From: an uncultured Muribaculaceae bacterium
Lineage (GTDB): Bacteria > Bacteroidota > Bacteroidia > Bacteroidales > Muribaculaceae
Length of the DNA stretch: 58,787 nucleotides
Reading direction: 5' to 3'
Assembly: GCA_944321875.1 (NCBI GenBank)
Contig: CALUMX010000018.1
Span: 1 to 58,787, forward strand
The notes under the pieces are model-generated. The model was not told the origin of the DNA, did no database searches, and saw only the letters and a program-made list of their open reading frames with translations. Both the position numbers and the translations under genes were made by a program. Shown in pieces: positions 47,371 to 55,347 of this stretch. Each line of letters opens with the position of its first letter. Position 1 is the first letter of the stretch.

Positions 47371-48132
47371 TTAGGGATAGAAGTATTTTCCTTTGCCGTT
47401 GGTTTTGCGGCCGAAGACGATGGCATCTGCGGGGCATCGGTGGTAGCAGGCGAGGCAGTTGAGGCAATTGCCTTTCCATTGCGGGTGGCCGTCGATGAGG
47501 CGGATGTTGGCCGTCGGGCAGACTGTCGCGCATAAGCCGCAGCCAATGCAGCGGTCGGTGGCGCGGAACGGCTTGTCGCTGACGGTGAGCATGAAGCCCG
47601 GATAGATAACTTTCGACTTCAGCCATGCAAAGGAGCCGTGGTGAGTGAAATCGCCTTCTTTGCGGTTGCTGATGCTTTCTGCAATCGAGGCAATGGCAGT
47701 TTCCGAGTCGGCGAGTTTGCGGTCACGCACGGTGTCGCTGTCTACGTCGAATCCCGGAAAAATCACATAGGTGTTGGGCATGAACACCGAAAATGCCGCT
47801 TTCCCCTCGAGCCCGTCGCGGCGAACGGTCTTACGCCACTGTCCGGCTGCCAATCCGCAGTCATCGCCGCAGGTGCAGACCATGTAGCAGTAGGTGGCAG
47901 GCGATATGCCTTCGATAGGGAGGGTACGGAGCAGTTCGGCAAACCCTTTCGGCAGTCCCCACGAATGAACGGGAAAAACAAACCCCAGGCTCTCGCCCTT
48001 GTTGAGCGAGAGAGGGGTAGTTGTACCTTTCAGATAGTCGGACAAGTCGACCAACCGCGAGTCGCCGAGCCGCTCAGAGAGCCGTAGCGCTACATGGCGG
48101 CTGTTGCCGGTGGCAGAAAGATAGGCAATCAT
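47371..48132 (-). CDS. EFR1-family flavodoxin-ferredoxin protein
   Basis: This 253-residue protein joins an N-terminal flavodoxin-like domain (about 1-150; YLSATGNSRHVALRL is the FMN phosphate loop and VFPVHSWGLP a later loop) to a C-terminal double 4Fe-4S ferredoxin (CIGCGLCATVCP and CLNCLACYHRCP, about 195-237). EFR1 proteins are small electron carriers common in anaerobes, and the partner is unknown. Its ATG shares one base with the stop codon of the upstream Smr gene, so the two are translationally coupled. Cytoplasmic. Confidence 0.9.
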   Translation of the reverse strand: MIAYLSATGNSRHVALRLSERLGDSRLVDLSDYLKGTTTPLSLNKGESLGFVFPVHSWGLPKGFAELLRTLPIEGISPATYCYMVCTCGDDCGLAAGQWRKTVRRDGLEGKAAFSVFMPNTYVIFPGFDVDSDTVRDRKLADSETAIASIAESISNRKEGDFTHHGSFAWLKSKVIYPGFMLTVSDKPFRATDRCIGCGLCATVCPTANIRLIDGHPQWKGNCLNCLACYHRCPADAIVFGRKTNGKGKYFYP

Positions 48133-49229
48133 CAGTGGATGATGATTTGCGTAGCTCCGAAGCCGTATTCGCGGAAGGAAGCATCCTGAGCCTCGCAGGA
48201 TTTGTACTTATGTTTCAGTTCGTCAAGGAGAGCCTTGCGGAGTACGCCTTCGCCCTTGCCGTGGATGAAGACGATGCGCTGTCCCTTGAAGCGGATGTTC
48301 TCATTCATCACGCGGCGGAATTCATCGAGCTGGATGTTGAGCATCTCCGAGTTTGAAAGTCCCGCTGTTGAGTCAATCAGTTCGTCAATGTGAAGGTCAA
48401 CCTCGATAATCTCACCTTTTTTCGGATGGGCGGCGTGCTTCTCTACCGGGCGGCGTGCCGGTTTTGCCTCCACTTTCTTCGACTTGAGGGACTCCTCGAG
48501 CATGCTGCTGTCGATGACCATCTGGCGTTGTGGCACGTCGTTCTTCACGATGTCAAACGCAATGACCGGCTTATCGAAATACATATTCTCGTGGAAACAG
48601 TGCGTCTTGTAGAACTTCGTGGCATCGAGGCGGAATTCTACGGCGGCAGGGTTCTTCAGCTTGTAGTCCTTACCCTCCTTGAAAGCCACATACTGCACGG
48701 CGATGCGCTCCATGTCGGGCAGGTCCTCATGGGTCAACTCTTCCAGATGTACCTGATAGTTAGGTTCTACGATGCCGTTGTAGCGGCAGGTCCACTTACC
48801 GTCGGCACGGCGGGCTGAATAAACCACATAGAGGAAGTAGTTGCTGTCGTTGACCAGGTAGGCATCGAAGGTTGATGTGTTGAGGTGCTTCGCCTCAGCC
48901 GGCTCATAGCCGATAACCACGTTGAGCGTGTCGCCCTCGTCGGTTTCCACGATTTCCACACTGCTCTGCTGCGTAGCCGGAGTGGGGGCCGCTTTTGCTG
49001 CCGGAGCAGGTTTCGCAACAGCCGGAGCCTCGTACTTGCTCGGCTCGTTGCTACCGTAGCGTTTTTTCGGCATCATTCCCCCGTCAGGGTCCACAACTAC
49101 ACATTCGCGGACGAGAACCGGTGTCTCAAAACCGTCCTCCTCTTCCACATAGGCTATATTTCCGTCAATTCGCGTTACTTTTCCGCCACCTACGGCGTTG
49201 AGGTAGCGCACAATATCTCCAACTTTCAT
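48132..49229 (-). CDS. DUF2027 protein with C-terminal Smr domain
   Basis: This 365-residue protein has an N-terminal small beta domain (MKVGDIVRYLNAVGGGKVTRID, about 1-50) and a Pro/Ala-rich linker (about 65-90). A DUF2027 core follows (about 100-240), and the C-terminal Smr nuclease-like domain (about 290-365) has VDLHIDEL and IVFIHGKGEGVLRKAL. Smr domains, as in MutS2, cut DNA or RNA, and stand-alone Smr proteins in other phyla are tied to ribosome rescue and mRNA cleavage. The Bacteroidota version is uncharacterised. The promoter comes from repeat copy D (TTTG, 20 bp, TATCTTTG, 49252-49283). It is coupled to the EFR1 gene. Confidence 0.87.
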   Translation of the reverse strand: MKVGDIVRYLNAVGGGKVTRIDGNIAYVEEEDGFETPVLVRECVVVDPDGGMMPKKRYGSNEPSKYEAPAVAKPAPAAKAAPTPATQQSSVEIVETDEGDTLNVVIGYEPAEAKHLNTSTFDAYLVNDSNYFLYVVYSARRADGKWTCRYNGIVEPNYQVHLEELTHEDLPDMERIAVQYVAFKEGKDYKLKNPAAVEFRLDATKFYKTHCFHENMYFDKPVIAFDIVKNDVPQRQMVIDSSMLEESLKSKKVEAKPARRPVEKHAAHPKKGEIIEVDLHIDELIDSTAGLSNSEMLNIQLDEFRRVMNENIRFKGQRIVFIHGKGEGVLRKALLDELKHKYKSCEAQDASFREYGFGATQIIIH

Positions 49230-49251
49230 AATTTCAAATTTTAACAGGTGA

Positions 49252-49477
49252 CAAAGATAGTGAAAGCCGAGCGCAGAGGCAAACGGAAAACAAAGTTTTC
49301 AAGGTTGACACTGCCGAGGCGCCTCCTATCTTATGGAAAGATAAGTGAAAGCCGAGCGCAGAGGCAAACGGAAAACAAAGTTTTCAAGGTTGACACTGCC
49401 GAGGCGCTTCCTATCTTATGGAAAGATAAGTGAAAGCCGAGCGCAGAGACAAACGGAAAACAAAGTTTTCAAGGTTG
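49252..49477 (-). repeat. Promoter-bearing palindromic repeat, three tandem units (copy D)
   Basis: Units start at 49261, 49346 and 49431 (TGAAAGCCGA marks), an exact 85 bp period and nearly identical sequence. On the minus strand TTTG (49283-49280), 20 bp and TATCTTTG (49259-49252) make a perfect promoter for the Smr gene. Each unit is an imperfect dyad (GCGCAGAGGCA .. TGCCGAGGCGC around GAAAAC-AAA-GTTTTC). The third unit ends within 3 bp of the dedA stop codon. Confidence 0.92.
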
Positions 49478-49479
49478 TC

Positions 49480-50118
49480 TTATTTCTGGTTGCGTCGGCG
49501 CAAGCGGGCACGAATGGCATAGTAGGCAATAACGGCTCCGATGATGGAGAAAAACACGATGTTAATCTGCATGCCGTAGTGCTCGATGGTCGGGGCGATT
49601 TCCTCCGGCGGAAGCAGGTAGGAAAGGTAGTAGCCGGCGGCTACAAGAAAACTGTTCCAAAGAGCCGAACCGATGAACGTAAAGAAGATGAAAGCCGCTA
49701 TGTTCATGCGGGCCAATCCGGCAGGAATGGAAATGAACTGTCGTCCGGCAGGCAGGATACGGCCGATGAAGGTCGACAGGTTGTCTTTACGGCGGAACAA
49801 ATCTTCGGCGCGTTCCAGCCTGTGGCGGTTGAGGCCGCAGAGCCGTCCGAGCCGTGTCTCGGCAAAGTGATGGATGGCTGGACGGCCGACCCAGAGCGAC
49901 AGGTAGTAGTTGATGATGGCTCCAATGGTAGAGCCGACAGTCGTCACGAGAATCAGCAGCGCCGCGCTCATCTCGCCGTTGGCGGCATTATAGGCCGCAG
50001 GCGTGACAATCAGTTCGGCCGGCAGGGGCACGACCGAGTTCTCAAGTATCATCAGCACGAAGACCACCCAGTAGTCCAGGTGCTCGATAGCCCATTCTAC
50101 GAGTTCTGCAAGTCCCAT
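49480..50118 (-). CDS. DedA-family (VTT-domain) inner membrane protein
   Basis: This 212-residue membrane protein has the DedA signatures ENSVVPLPAELIVTPAAYNAANGEM (re-entrant helix), GSTIGAIINYYLSLWVGRP and FIGRILPAGRQFISIPAGLARMN with the conserved Arg pair. DedA proteins scramble or recycle lipid carriers such as undecaprenyl phosphate and keep the proton motive force; which function applies here is unknown. It ends the copper cluster, 57 bp after the thioredoxin gene with a hairpin in between. Tandem repeat copy D begins right after its stop codon, with no terminator of its own. Confidence 0.93.
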   Translation of the reverse strand: MGLAELVEWAIEHLDYWVVFVLMILENSVVPLPAELIVTPAAYNAANGEMSAALLILVTTVGSTIGAIINYYLSLWVGRPAIHHFAETRLGRLCGLNRHRLERAEDLFRRKDNLSTFIGRILPAGRQFISIPAGLARMNIAAFIFFTFIGSALWNSFLVAAGYYLSYLLPPEEIAPTIEHYGMQINIVFFSIIGAVIAYYAIRARLRRRNQK

Positions 50119-50126
50119 TATACTGC

Positions 50127-50157
50127 AAAACGGCGGACGATTGCCTCGCCCGCCGTT
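50127..50157 (-). terminator. Hairpin between the thioredoxin and dedA genes
   Basis: AACGGCGG (50129-50136) pairs with CCGCCGTT (50150-50157); minus-strand tail TTTTGC. It may be a weak terminator or attenuator, 9 nt before the dedA start. Confidence 0.55.
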
Positions 50158-50175
50158 AAGTTAAAGTTGATTACA

Positions 50176-50664
50176 TTATTTCTCATTGCCGAAGCAATTG
50201 TTCTCAATGTTGGCCTTGAACATGTCCTTGGACATAGAGCCCACTTCCATCTTGATGTTGCCTTGAGCGTCGATGAAAACAAACGTAGGCATCGCCTCGA
50301 TACGGAATTGCTGAGCGAGCGGAGTTTCCTTGTCTACGTCAATCTTGTAGAAATCAACCTTTCCGGCATATTCAGCGGCAAGTTCCTCCACCATCGGAGC
50401 CATGCGCTTGCACGGACCGCACCATGTGGCATAGAAGTCAATCACAACCGGATGTTTGGAGATAAATTTGCCGTTGGCGTCCATGACGAGACGGTTGAAG
50501 TCGGCTTGCGACAGTTCCTTTACTCCGGCAGATGTTTCCATAGCCGGTTGAATCTCAGTGGCAGGGATGGATGCTGACGAGTCAGCAGATTTAGTGGAAG
50601 ACCCTTGGCAAGATGTTGCTCCCATGACGAAGAGCAGCGCCATTGTCAAAAATGCTTTCTTCAT
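50176..50664 (-). CDS. Thioredoxin-fold lipoprotein
   Basis: This 162-residue protein has a lipoprotein signal (GATSC, Cys 19) and a Ser-rich linker, then a thioredoxin domain (about 55-158) with FYATWCGPCKRMAPMVEELA, the redox motif CGPC, and cis-proline IEAMPTFVFID. It is membrane-anchored facing the periplasm. It could reduce or exchange disulfides of envelope proteins, or assist metal-site cysteines of the adjacent copper system. It lies between the HMA chaperone (21 bp) and dedA. Confidence 0.9.
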   Translation of the reverse strand: MKKAFLTMALLFVMGATSCQGSSTKSADSSASIPATEIQPAMETSAGVKELSQADFNRLVMDANGKFISKHPVVIDFYATWCGPCKRMAPMVEELAAEYAGKVDFYKIDVDKETPLAQQFRIEAMPTFVFIDAQGNIKMEVGSMSKDMFKANIENNCFGNEK

Positions 50665-50685
50665 AATGCAAAATCTATTGAGTAA

Positions 50686-50892
50686 TTAAATTTTTTCAAT
50701 TTTAAAACCGGCAGCCTTGACTGCGTTGATAACGGCATCGTCGTCGATGTCAGCGTTGACTGTGAGGATTCGGTCAGGCGAGTTCAAATCAATTGACCAT
50801 GCACTTTCCGGCAGAATCTCGTTGAGTTTTCCGGCGATAGCCTTCACACAGCCGGCACATTTGGCTGAAGTCTTGTATTGCTTTTTGTTCAT
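50686..50892 (-). CDS. Heavy-metal-associated (HMA) domain copper chaperone-like protein
   Basis: This 68-residue single-domain protein has a metal site SAKCAGCVKAI (CxxC, about 10-13 region) in a ferredoxin-like HMA fold ending INAVKAAGFKIEKI. It lies 23 bp after copA. Small HMA proteins next to CopA hand Cu(I) to the pump. The usual GMxCxxC is SAKCAGC here, lacking the Met. The longer frame from 51078 overlaps copA, so the start at 50892 is chosen. Confidence 0.87.
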   Translation of the reverse strand: MNKKQYKTSAKCAGCVKAIAGKLNEILPESAWSIDLNSPDRILTVNADIDDDAVINAVKAAGFKIEKI

Positions 50893-50915
50893 AACGTAAT
50901 TTATTGCTAAGTTGT

Positions 50916-53096
50916 TCAAAGTTTTAGTAATTTTAATCGCAGACTGTTGAGCACGACCGTGATGGAGCTGATGGCCATCGCCGCGCTTGCCCACATTGGG
51001 TCGAGTGTCACGCCGAAGACCGGGAAAAGCACGCCGGCCGCAATAGGAACGCCGATGATGTTGTAGATAAATGCCCAAAACAAGTTCTCACGGATGATGT
51101 AGAATGTCTTGCGTGACAGTCGGATGGCCTTCGGAAGCTGACGCAGGTCGGAGGTGGTCAGCGTAATCATGGCCGTCTCGATGGCGATGTCCGTACCGCT
51201 TCCCATGGCGATGCTCACGTCGGCTCGAGCCAGCGCCTGCGAGTCGTTGATGCCGTCGCCCGCCATTGCCACTATGGCACCTTCAGCCTGAAGGTCCATG
51301 ATGAAACGGTCCTTGTCGTCGGGGAGCATATTGGCGCGGTAGTCAGTCACCTTTACTTCCTTTGCCACCCGTTTGGCCGGTTCGGCATTGTCGCCGGTCA
51401 GCATGTAGACCTTCATTCCCAGCCGTTTGAGGCTGTCGATGGCCATCGGCGACGATTCCTTCACCATATCGGCGAGGATGAACAAGGCCAGAACGTCTTT
51501 GCCGCGTCCCATGTAGATGGTCGTGCCGCCGTTTTCCTTCGGCAACGTGTTGACCGCTCCGATTTCCTTCAGTAGCAGGTCGCCTCCCACCCAGTAGTGT
51601 GCGCCTTTATAGTCCGCGCTGACGCCTTTTCCGGTGATGGCCGAGAAGTTCTTGATTTCCACCGGGGTGACATCACGGTTGCGCAGCGTCTCAACGATGA
51701 CGGATGCGAGCGGATGCTCCGACTTCATTTCGGCTGCCATGAAGACAGAAAGGTCGGCATCGGTGATGTCGGGAGAGATGCGGTTGGAAACCACGATGGG
51801 CTTTCCTTCCGTCACGGTTCCCGTCTTGTCGAGTACGACGGCCGATGTCTTGAACAGCTTCTCGAAAGCAGCGGCGTCCTTGATGAGTATGTGATGCTCG
51901 GCCGCTTTACCGATACCCACGGTGATGGCAGTGGGCGTGGCGAGTCCGAGTGCGCACGGGCAGGCAATCACCAGTACGGAGACGGCGCAGACGATGGCGT
52001 GCGTAAGGCTTCCCTCTCCTCCGGCAATGAGCCATCCTGCAAAGGTGAGCACGGCTACGGCAATGATGAAAAAGGCGAAATATTTGCTGATAACGTCGGC
52101 CAGGCGCTGCACGGGAGCTTTGCTGCCCTGAGCGTCGCGCACGGCTTCGACAATGCGTGCCAGCAGCGTTTCCTTGACGTCGGCCGTCACCTCCACGGTC
52201 AGCGCGCCGTTCTTGTTGATGGTTCCGGCAAAGACCTTGTCGTTCTCCGTCTTTGCGGCATGCAGAGGCTCGCCGGTGAGCATGCTCTCATCGACGTAGG
52301 AACTGCCCTTTCTGACGATTCCGTCGACCGGAATACGGTTGCCCGGGCGTATCAGTACACGTTCGCCCGTTTTGATTTCGCTGATGTCGGCGAGGCGTTC
52401 CGTGCCGTCATCTTCAATGACGGTCGCACTTTGCGGCTGCAGTCCGATAAGGTTGCGGATGGCTGAGGTCGTGCTGCTTCTCGCTTTCTCCTCCAGCACT
52501 TTTCCTGTCAGGACGAAAGCCACAATCATTGCGGCTGAGTCGAAATAGACGAAATTGTCGATGGAGTGCAGGCGGGAAAACTCCGGGAATATGGTGAGTA
52601 CGAGGCTGAAAAGCCATGCCGTCGACGTGCTGAGCGCCACCAGCGTATCCATGCCGGCAGTACGGTTGCGTGCCATCTTCCATGCCTTGACGTAGAAATC
52701 GCGGCCGGAAAAGGCAAGGGCAACGGTCGTGATGAGAGCCAGCGTCCATTTTCCGGCGGCTGTGTCGGCAAAGGATGTCATGGACAGCACCATGACCGGC
52801 ACTGCCGCTATCCATGCCACGAGCAGGCTTTTTTTCAGCGAGGTATAGTGCCGCTTGTCGTCAGTCTCCGCGTTGTTTCCCTCTTCGGGCAGGATGAGGT
52901 CGTAGCCGGCGTCGCGGACGGCCTGGTGGATGTCGTGGATGCTGATGACTTTCGGGTCAAACTCCACGGTGAGGGTTTCGGCTGCAAAATTGACAGAAGC
53001 CTGGGTTACGCCTTTCAGCCCTCGCACGGTGTTCTCCACGTTGCCGGCGCAGACGACGCAACTCATATCGGTTACCTTTATAGTCTTTCTTGTCAT
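50916..53096 (-). CDS. copA: Copper-exporting P1B-type ATPase
   Basis: This 726-residue pump moves Cu(I) out of the cytoplasm. It has one N-terminal HMA domain (MSCVVCAGN, about 11-19), eight predicted helices, the ion-site CPC in VLVIACPCALGLATP, the actuator motif LTGEP, the phosphorylation motif DKTGTVTEG, the HP motif SEHPLAS and the hinge GDGINDSQALARAD. These define a Cu(I)-type (P1B-1) enzyme. It leads a cluster with an HMA chaperone, a thioredoxin lipoprotein and dedA. I see no housekeeping -7 box upstream, so a metal-responsive regulator may be used. The Crp-like gene upstream ends with its own terminator. Confidence 0.95.
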   Translation of the reverse strand: MTRKTIKVTDMSCVVCAGNVENTVRGLKGVTQASVNFAAETLTVEFDPKVISIHDIHQAVRDAGYDLILPEEGNNAETDDKRHYTSLKKSLLVAWIAAVPVMVLSMTSFADTAAGKWTLALITTVALAFSGRDFYVKAWKMARNRTAGMDTLVALSTSTAWLFSLVLTIFPEFSRLHSIDNFVYFDSAAMIVAFVLTGKVLEEKARSSTTSAIRNLIGLQPQSATVIEDDGTERLADISEIKTGERVLIRPGNRIPVDGIVRKGSSYVDESMLTGEPLHAAKTENDKVFAGTINKNGALTVEVTADVKETLLARIVEAVRDAQGSKAPVQRLADVISKYFAFFIIAVAVLTFAGWLIAGGEGSLTHAIVCAVSVLVIACPCALGLATPTAITVGIGKAAEHHILIKDAAAFEKLFKTSAVVLDKTGTVTEGKPIVVSNRISPDITDADLSVFMAAEMKSEHPLASVIVETLRNRDVTPVEIKNFSAITGKGVSADYKGAHYWVGGDLLLKEIGAVNTLPKENGGTTIYMGRGKDVLALFILADMVKESSPMAIDSLKRLGMKVYMLTGDNAEPAKRVAKEVKVTDYRANMLPDDKDRFIMDLQAEGAIVAMAGDGINDSQALARADVSIAMGSGTDIAIETAMITLTTSDLRQLPKAIRLSRKTFYIIRENLFWAFIYNIIGVPIAAGVLFPVFGVTLDPMWASAAMAISSITVVLNSLRLKLLKL

Positions 53097-53130
53097 GTCT
53101 GTTTCTCAAATAAAATACTTGCTAATATAC

Positions 53131-53160
53131 GAAAAAAGAGCGAACAATGTCGCTCTTTTC
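53131..53160 (-). terminator. Terminator of the ispH-crp operon
   Basis: AAAGAGCGA (53135-53143) pairs with TCGCTCTTT (53150-53158); minus-strand tail TTTTTTCG. Confidence 0.9.
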
Positions 53161-53183
53161 TGATTATTTTCTGACAGGATGGT

Positions 53184-53780
53184 TCAATACTTTCCCGACC
53201 GGATGCGGTAGAGCGTCTCTTTGGTCAGGTTCAGGTAGGACGCCAGCTGTGTGACCGATACCAGTTCCAGGAGTTGCGGATAGCGTTCTACGACCCATTC
53301 GTAGCGTTCCTTGGCGCTCATGTGGAGCATGAGCATCTGCTCCTCCAGGTATTGGATATAGTTGATGAGTCCGGCGTTCATGAATTTATAGACTTCGCCG
53401 GAGTTGCGGTTGCGCAGCGTGTTGAGAGCCGCTACCGGGATGTAGAGCACTTCTGTGTCGGTCAGCGTCTGCACGAAAATCTGCCGGGCGCCGGTCTCGA
53501 TGATGCTCTGCGGCTTGATGACGAAGTGGGGCGCGAACGAGAAACTGTAGTTATGTTCCTTCCCCTTCTCCAGATAGTAGGTGCGGACTGCCCCCTTGTT
53601 GAGGAAAATGGCGTTTTGCAAAATTTCGTTGCGGCCGCTCAGCACATGCCCTTTCTTGAAGGTGGCCAGTTTCAGACTGGATTTCAGATACTGGCTGTCC
53701 TCATCGGAAAGGTTGAAGAATGAGCGTATTTTGCTGAGAAACACCTCGTCAAATTCCGTATTTCGACTATTCTTTTTCAA
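53184..53780 (-). CDS. Crp/Fnr-family transcriptional regulator
   Basis: This 198-residue regulator has a cyclic-nucleotide-binding-like beta-barrel (about 28-115; KKGHVLSGRNEILQNAIFLNKGAVRTYYLEKGKEHNYSF) and a dimer helix with LEEQMLMLHMSAKERYEWVVERYPQLL. A C-terminal winged HTH (VSVTQLASYLNLTKETLYRIRSGKY) ends the chain without an extra wing. The canonical cAMP-binding motif is not clear, as in most Bacteroidota members. It overlaps ispH by 14 nt, so it is co-transcribed with cmk-ispH. It is divergent from nothing and adjacent to copA, which it might control, but that is speculation. Confidence 0.9.
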   Translation of the reverse strand: MKKNSRNTEFDEVFLSKIRSFFNLSDEDSQYLKSSLKLATFKKGHVLSGRNEILQNAIFLNKGAVRTYYLEKGKEHNYSFSFAPHFVIKPQSIIETGARQIFVQTLTDTEVLYIPVAALNTLRNRNSGEVYKFMNAGLINYIQYLEEQMLMLHMSAKERYEWVVERYPQLLELVSVTQLASYLNLTKETLYRIRSGKY

Positions 53781-54636
53781 GGATTTGCTCTACTTTTTGT
53801 TTGACGTTGTTCATGAGCCACGATGGGGTTGACGTAGCGCCGCAGATGCCGATGGAGGCCGCCTTCCGCACGAGAGTCTCGTCGATGTCGGTCTCGCTGT
53901 GAATCATGAACGTGTTGGGGTTCTCCTTGCGGCATTCGTTGAAGAGAATCATGCCGTTGCTGCTTTCCTTGCCGCTGACGAAGAGCACCAGCTCATGCTC
54001 GGTGGCAAAACGGCGCATCCGCGGCATTCGGTTGGCCACTTGCCGGCAGATGGTGTCGTGACACTCGAAGCGTCCGTCGGGCTTGCGCGAGCGGATTTCG
54101 TTCTCAATCGTCTTCAGTCCCTCGAGCGACTTCGTGGTCTGGGAGAAAAGGACAATGTCGTGGGCAAAATCGATTTTTGCCACGTCCTCCGGCTTTTCCA
54201 CAACGATGGCCTCGCCCTCCGACTGTCCGACCAGTCCGTTGACCTCGGCGTGACCGATTTTTCCGTAGATGACAATCTGCGTGTCCTTCTCGTTGTCGTG
54301 GGTCTTCTTGATGCGCTGCTGCAGTTTCAGCACCACCGGGCAGGTGGCATCGATAATCTCAATGTCGTTCTCGGCGGCAATGCGGTAGGTGGACGGTGGC
54401 TCACCGTGGGCACGGAGCAGCACCTTGACGTTGTGCAGGCGTTTCAGGTCGTCGTGCGTGATGGTGATAAGCCCCTTGGCTTTCAGCCGCTCCACCTCGT
54501 TGGAGTTGTGCACAATGTCACCGAGGCAGTAGAGCGAGCCTTCTGCGTCCAACACCTCCTCCGCCTTGCGTATGGCCGTCACCACACCGGGACAGAAGCC
54601 GGAATTCTTGTCGATTTCAACTCGTATGTCGCTCAT
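53767..54636 (-). CDS. ispH: 4-hydroxy-3-methylbut-2-enyl diphosphate reductase
   Basis: This 289-residue Fe-S enzyme makes IPP and DMAPP in the last step of the MEP isoprenoid pathway. The three cluster cysteines lie in NSGFCPGV (about residue 14), IDATCPVV and HDTICRQV. Catalytic-loop motifs AHGEPP and SGICGATSTP-like GICGATSTPSW are present. Length is normal. It follows cmk by 3 bp in the porQ-cmk-ispH order common in Bacteroidales and overlaps the Crp-like gene. Confidence 0.97.
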   Translation of the reverse strand: MSDIRVEIDKNSGFCPGVVTAIRKAEEVLDAEGSLYCLGDIVHNSNEVERLKAKGLITITHDDLKRLHNVKVLLRAHGEPPSTYRIAAENDIEIIDATCPVVLKLQQRIKKTHDNEKDTQIVIYGKIGHAEVNGLVGQSEGEAIVVEKPEDVAKIDFAHDIVLFSQTTKSLEGLKTIENEIRSRKPDGRFECHDTICRQVANRMPRMRRFATEHELVLFVSGKESSNGMILFNECRKENPNTFMIHSETDIDETLVRKAASIGICGATSTPSWLMNNVKQKVEQILEKE

Positions 54637-54639
54637 CTA

Positions 54640-55341
54640 TTACTGTTTGCTTCGTTGGTTGTACAGGTCGAGCAGCCACTTGTCCTGCTCCTCGATAGTC
54701 ATGTGGGAATTGTCGAGCACCACGGCGTCGGCAGCCTTGCAGAGCGGGCTTTCCTCACGGGTGGAGTCGATGCGGTCGCGCTCCATCACGTTGGCCAGCA
54801 CTTCCTCGTAGGTGATGTTGTCGCCCTTGGCCTTCAGCTCGTCGTAGCGGCGTTGTGCGCGGGTCTCGGGAGAAGCGTCCACATATACTTTCATTTCCGC
54901 ATCAGGGAATACGACCGTACCGATGTCGCGGCCGTCCATCACGATGCCCTTGTCCTTGCCGAAAGCCTGCTGCTGGCGTACCAGTGCGCGGCGTACGCTT
55001 CCCACGGCAGCCACGATGCTCACCTTCGACGATACGTGCATCTGACGGATTTCCGTCTCGACATTCTCGCCGTTGAGGTAGGTCTCTGTCTTTCCGTCGG
55101 CGTTGACGGCAAACGAGATATGGATTTCCGGCAGCGCCTTCTCCAGTGCCTCTACGTCAAGCGCATCGCCGTTGAAAAGGTGGTTGCGCAGGCAATAGAG
55201 TGTTACGGCGCGGTACATGGCGCCTGTATCGATATAGGCGTATCCGATAGTTTTAGCCAGTTTCTTGGCCATCGTGCTCTTTCCGGAGGAAGAGAAGCCG
55301 TCAATGGCGATGGTGATGAGTTTTCGCGTATTGTTGTCCAT
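54640..55341 (-). CDS. cmk: Cytidylate kinase
   Basis: This 233-residue nucleoside monophosphate kinase phosphorylates CMP and dCMP. It has the P-loop GFSSSGKST (about 15-23), [14 protein letters not shown], the family-specific [14 protein letters not shown] and the lid region [16 protein letters not shown]. It is second gene of the porQ-cmk-ispH-crp transcript, 6 bp after porQ. Confidence 0.97.
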   Translation of the reverse strand: MDNNTRKLITIAIDGFSSSGKSTMAKKLAKTIGYAYIDTGAMYRAVTLYCLRNHLFNGDALDVEALEKALPEIHISFAVNADGKTETYLNGENVETEIRQMHVSSKVSIVAAVGSVRRALVRQQQAFGKDKGIVMDGRDIGTVVFPDAEMKVYVDASPETRAQRRYDELKAKGDNITYEEVLANVMERDRIDSTREESPLCKAADAVVLDNSHMTIEEQDKWLLDLYNQRSKQ

Positions 55342-55347
55342 TTCTTT

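Noticed and set aside
49252..49477. Tandem repeats considered as a CRISPR array
   Set aside because: Units of 85 bp are contiguous with no unique spacers and no cas genes; the units are palindromic promoter repeats.
50893..51078. Longer start for the HMA chaperone
   Set aside because: The extension overlaps the end of copA in another frame; the short form is a complete HMA domain.
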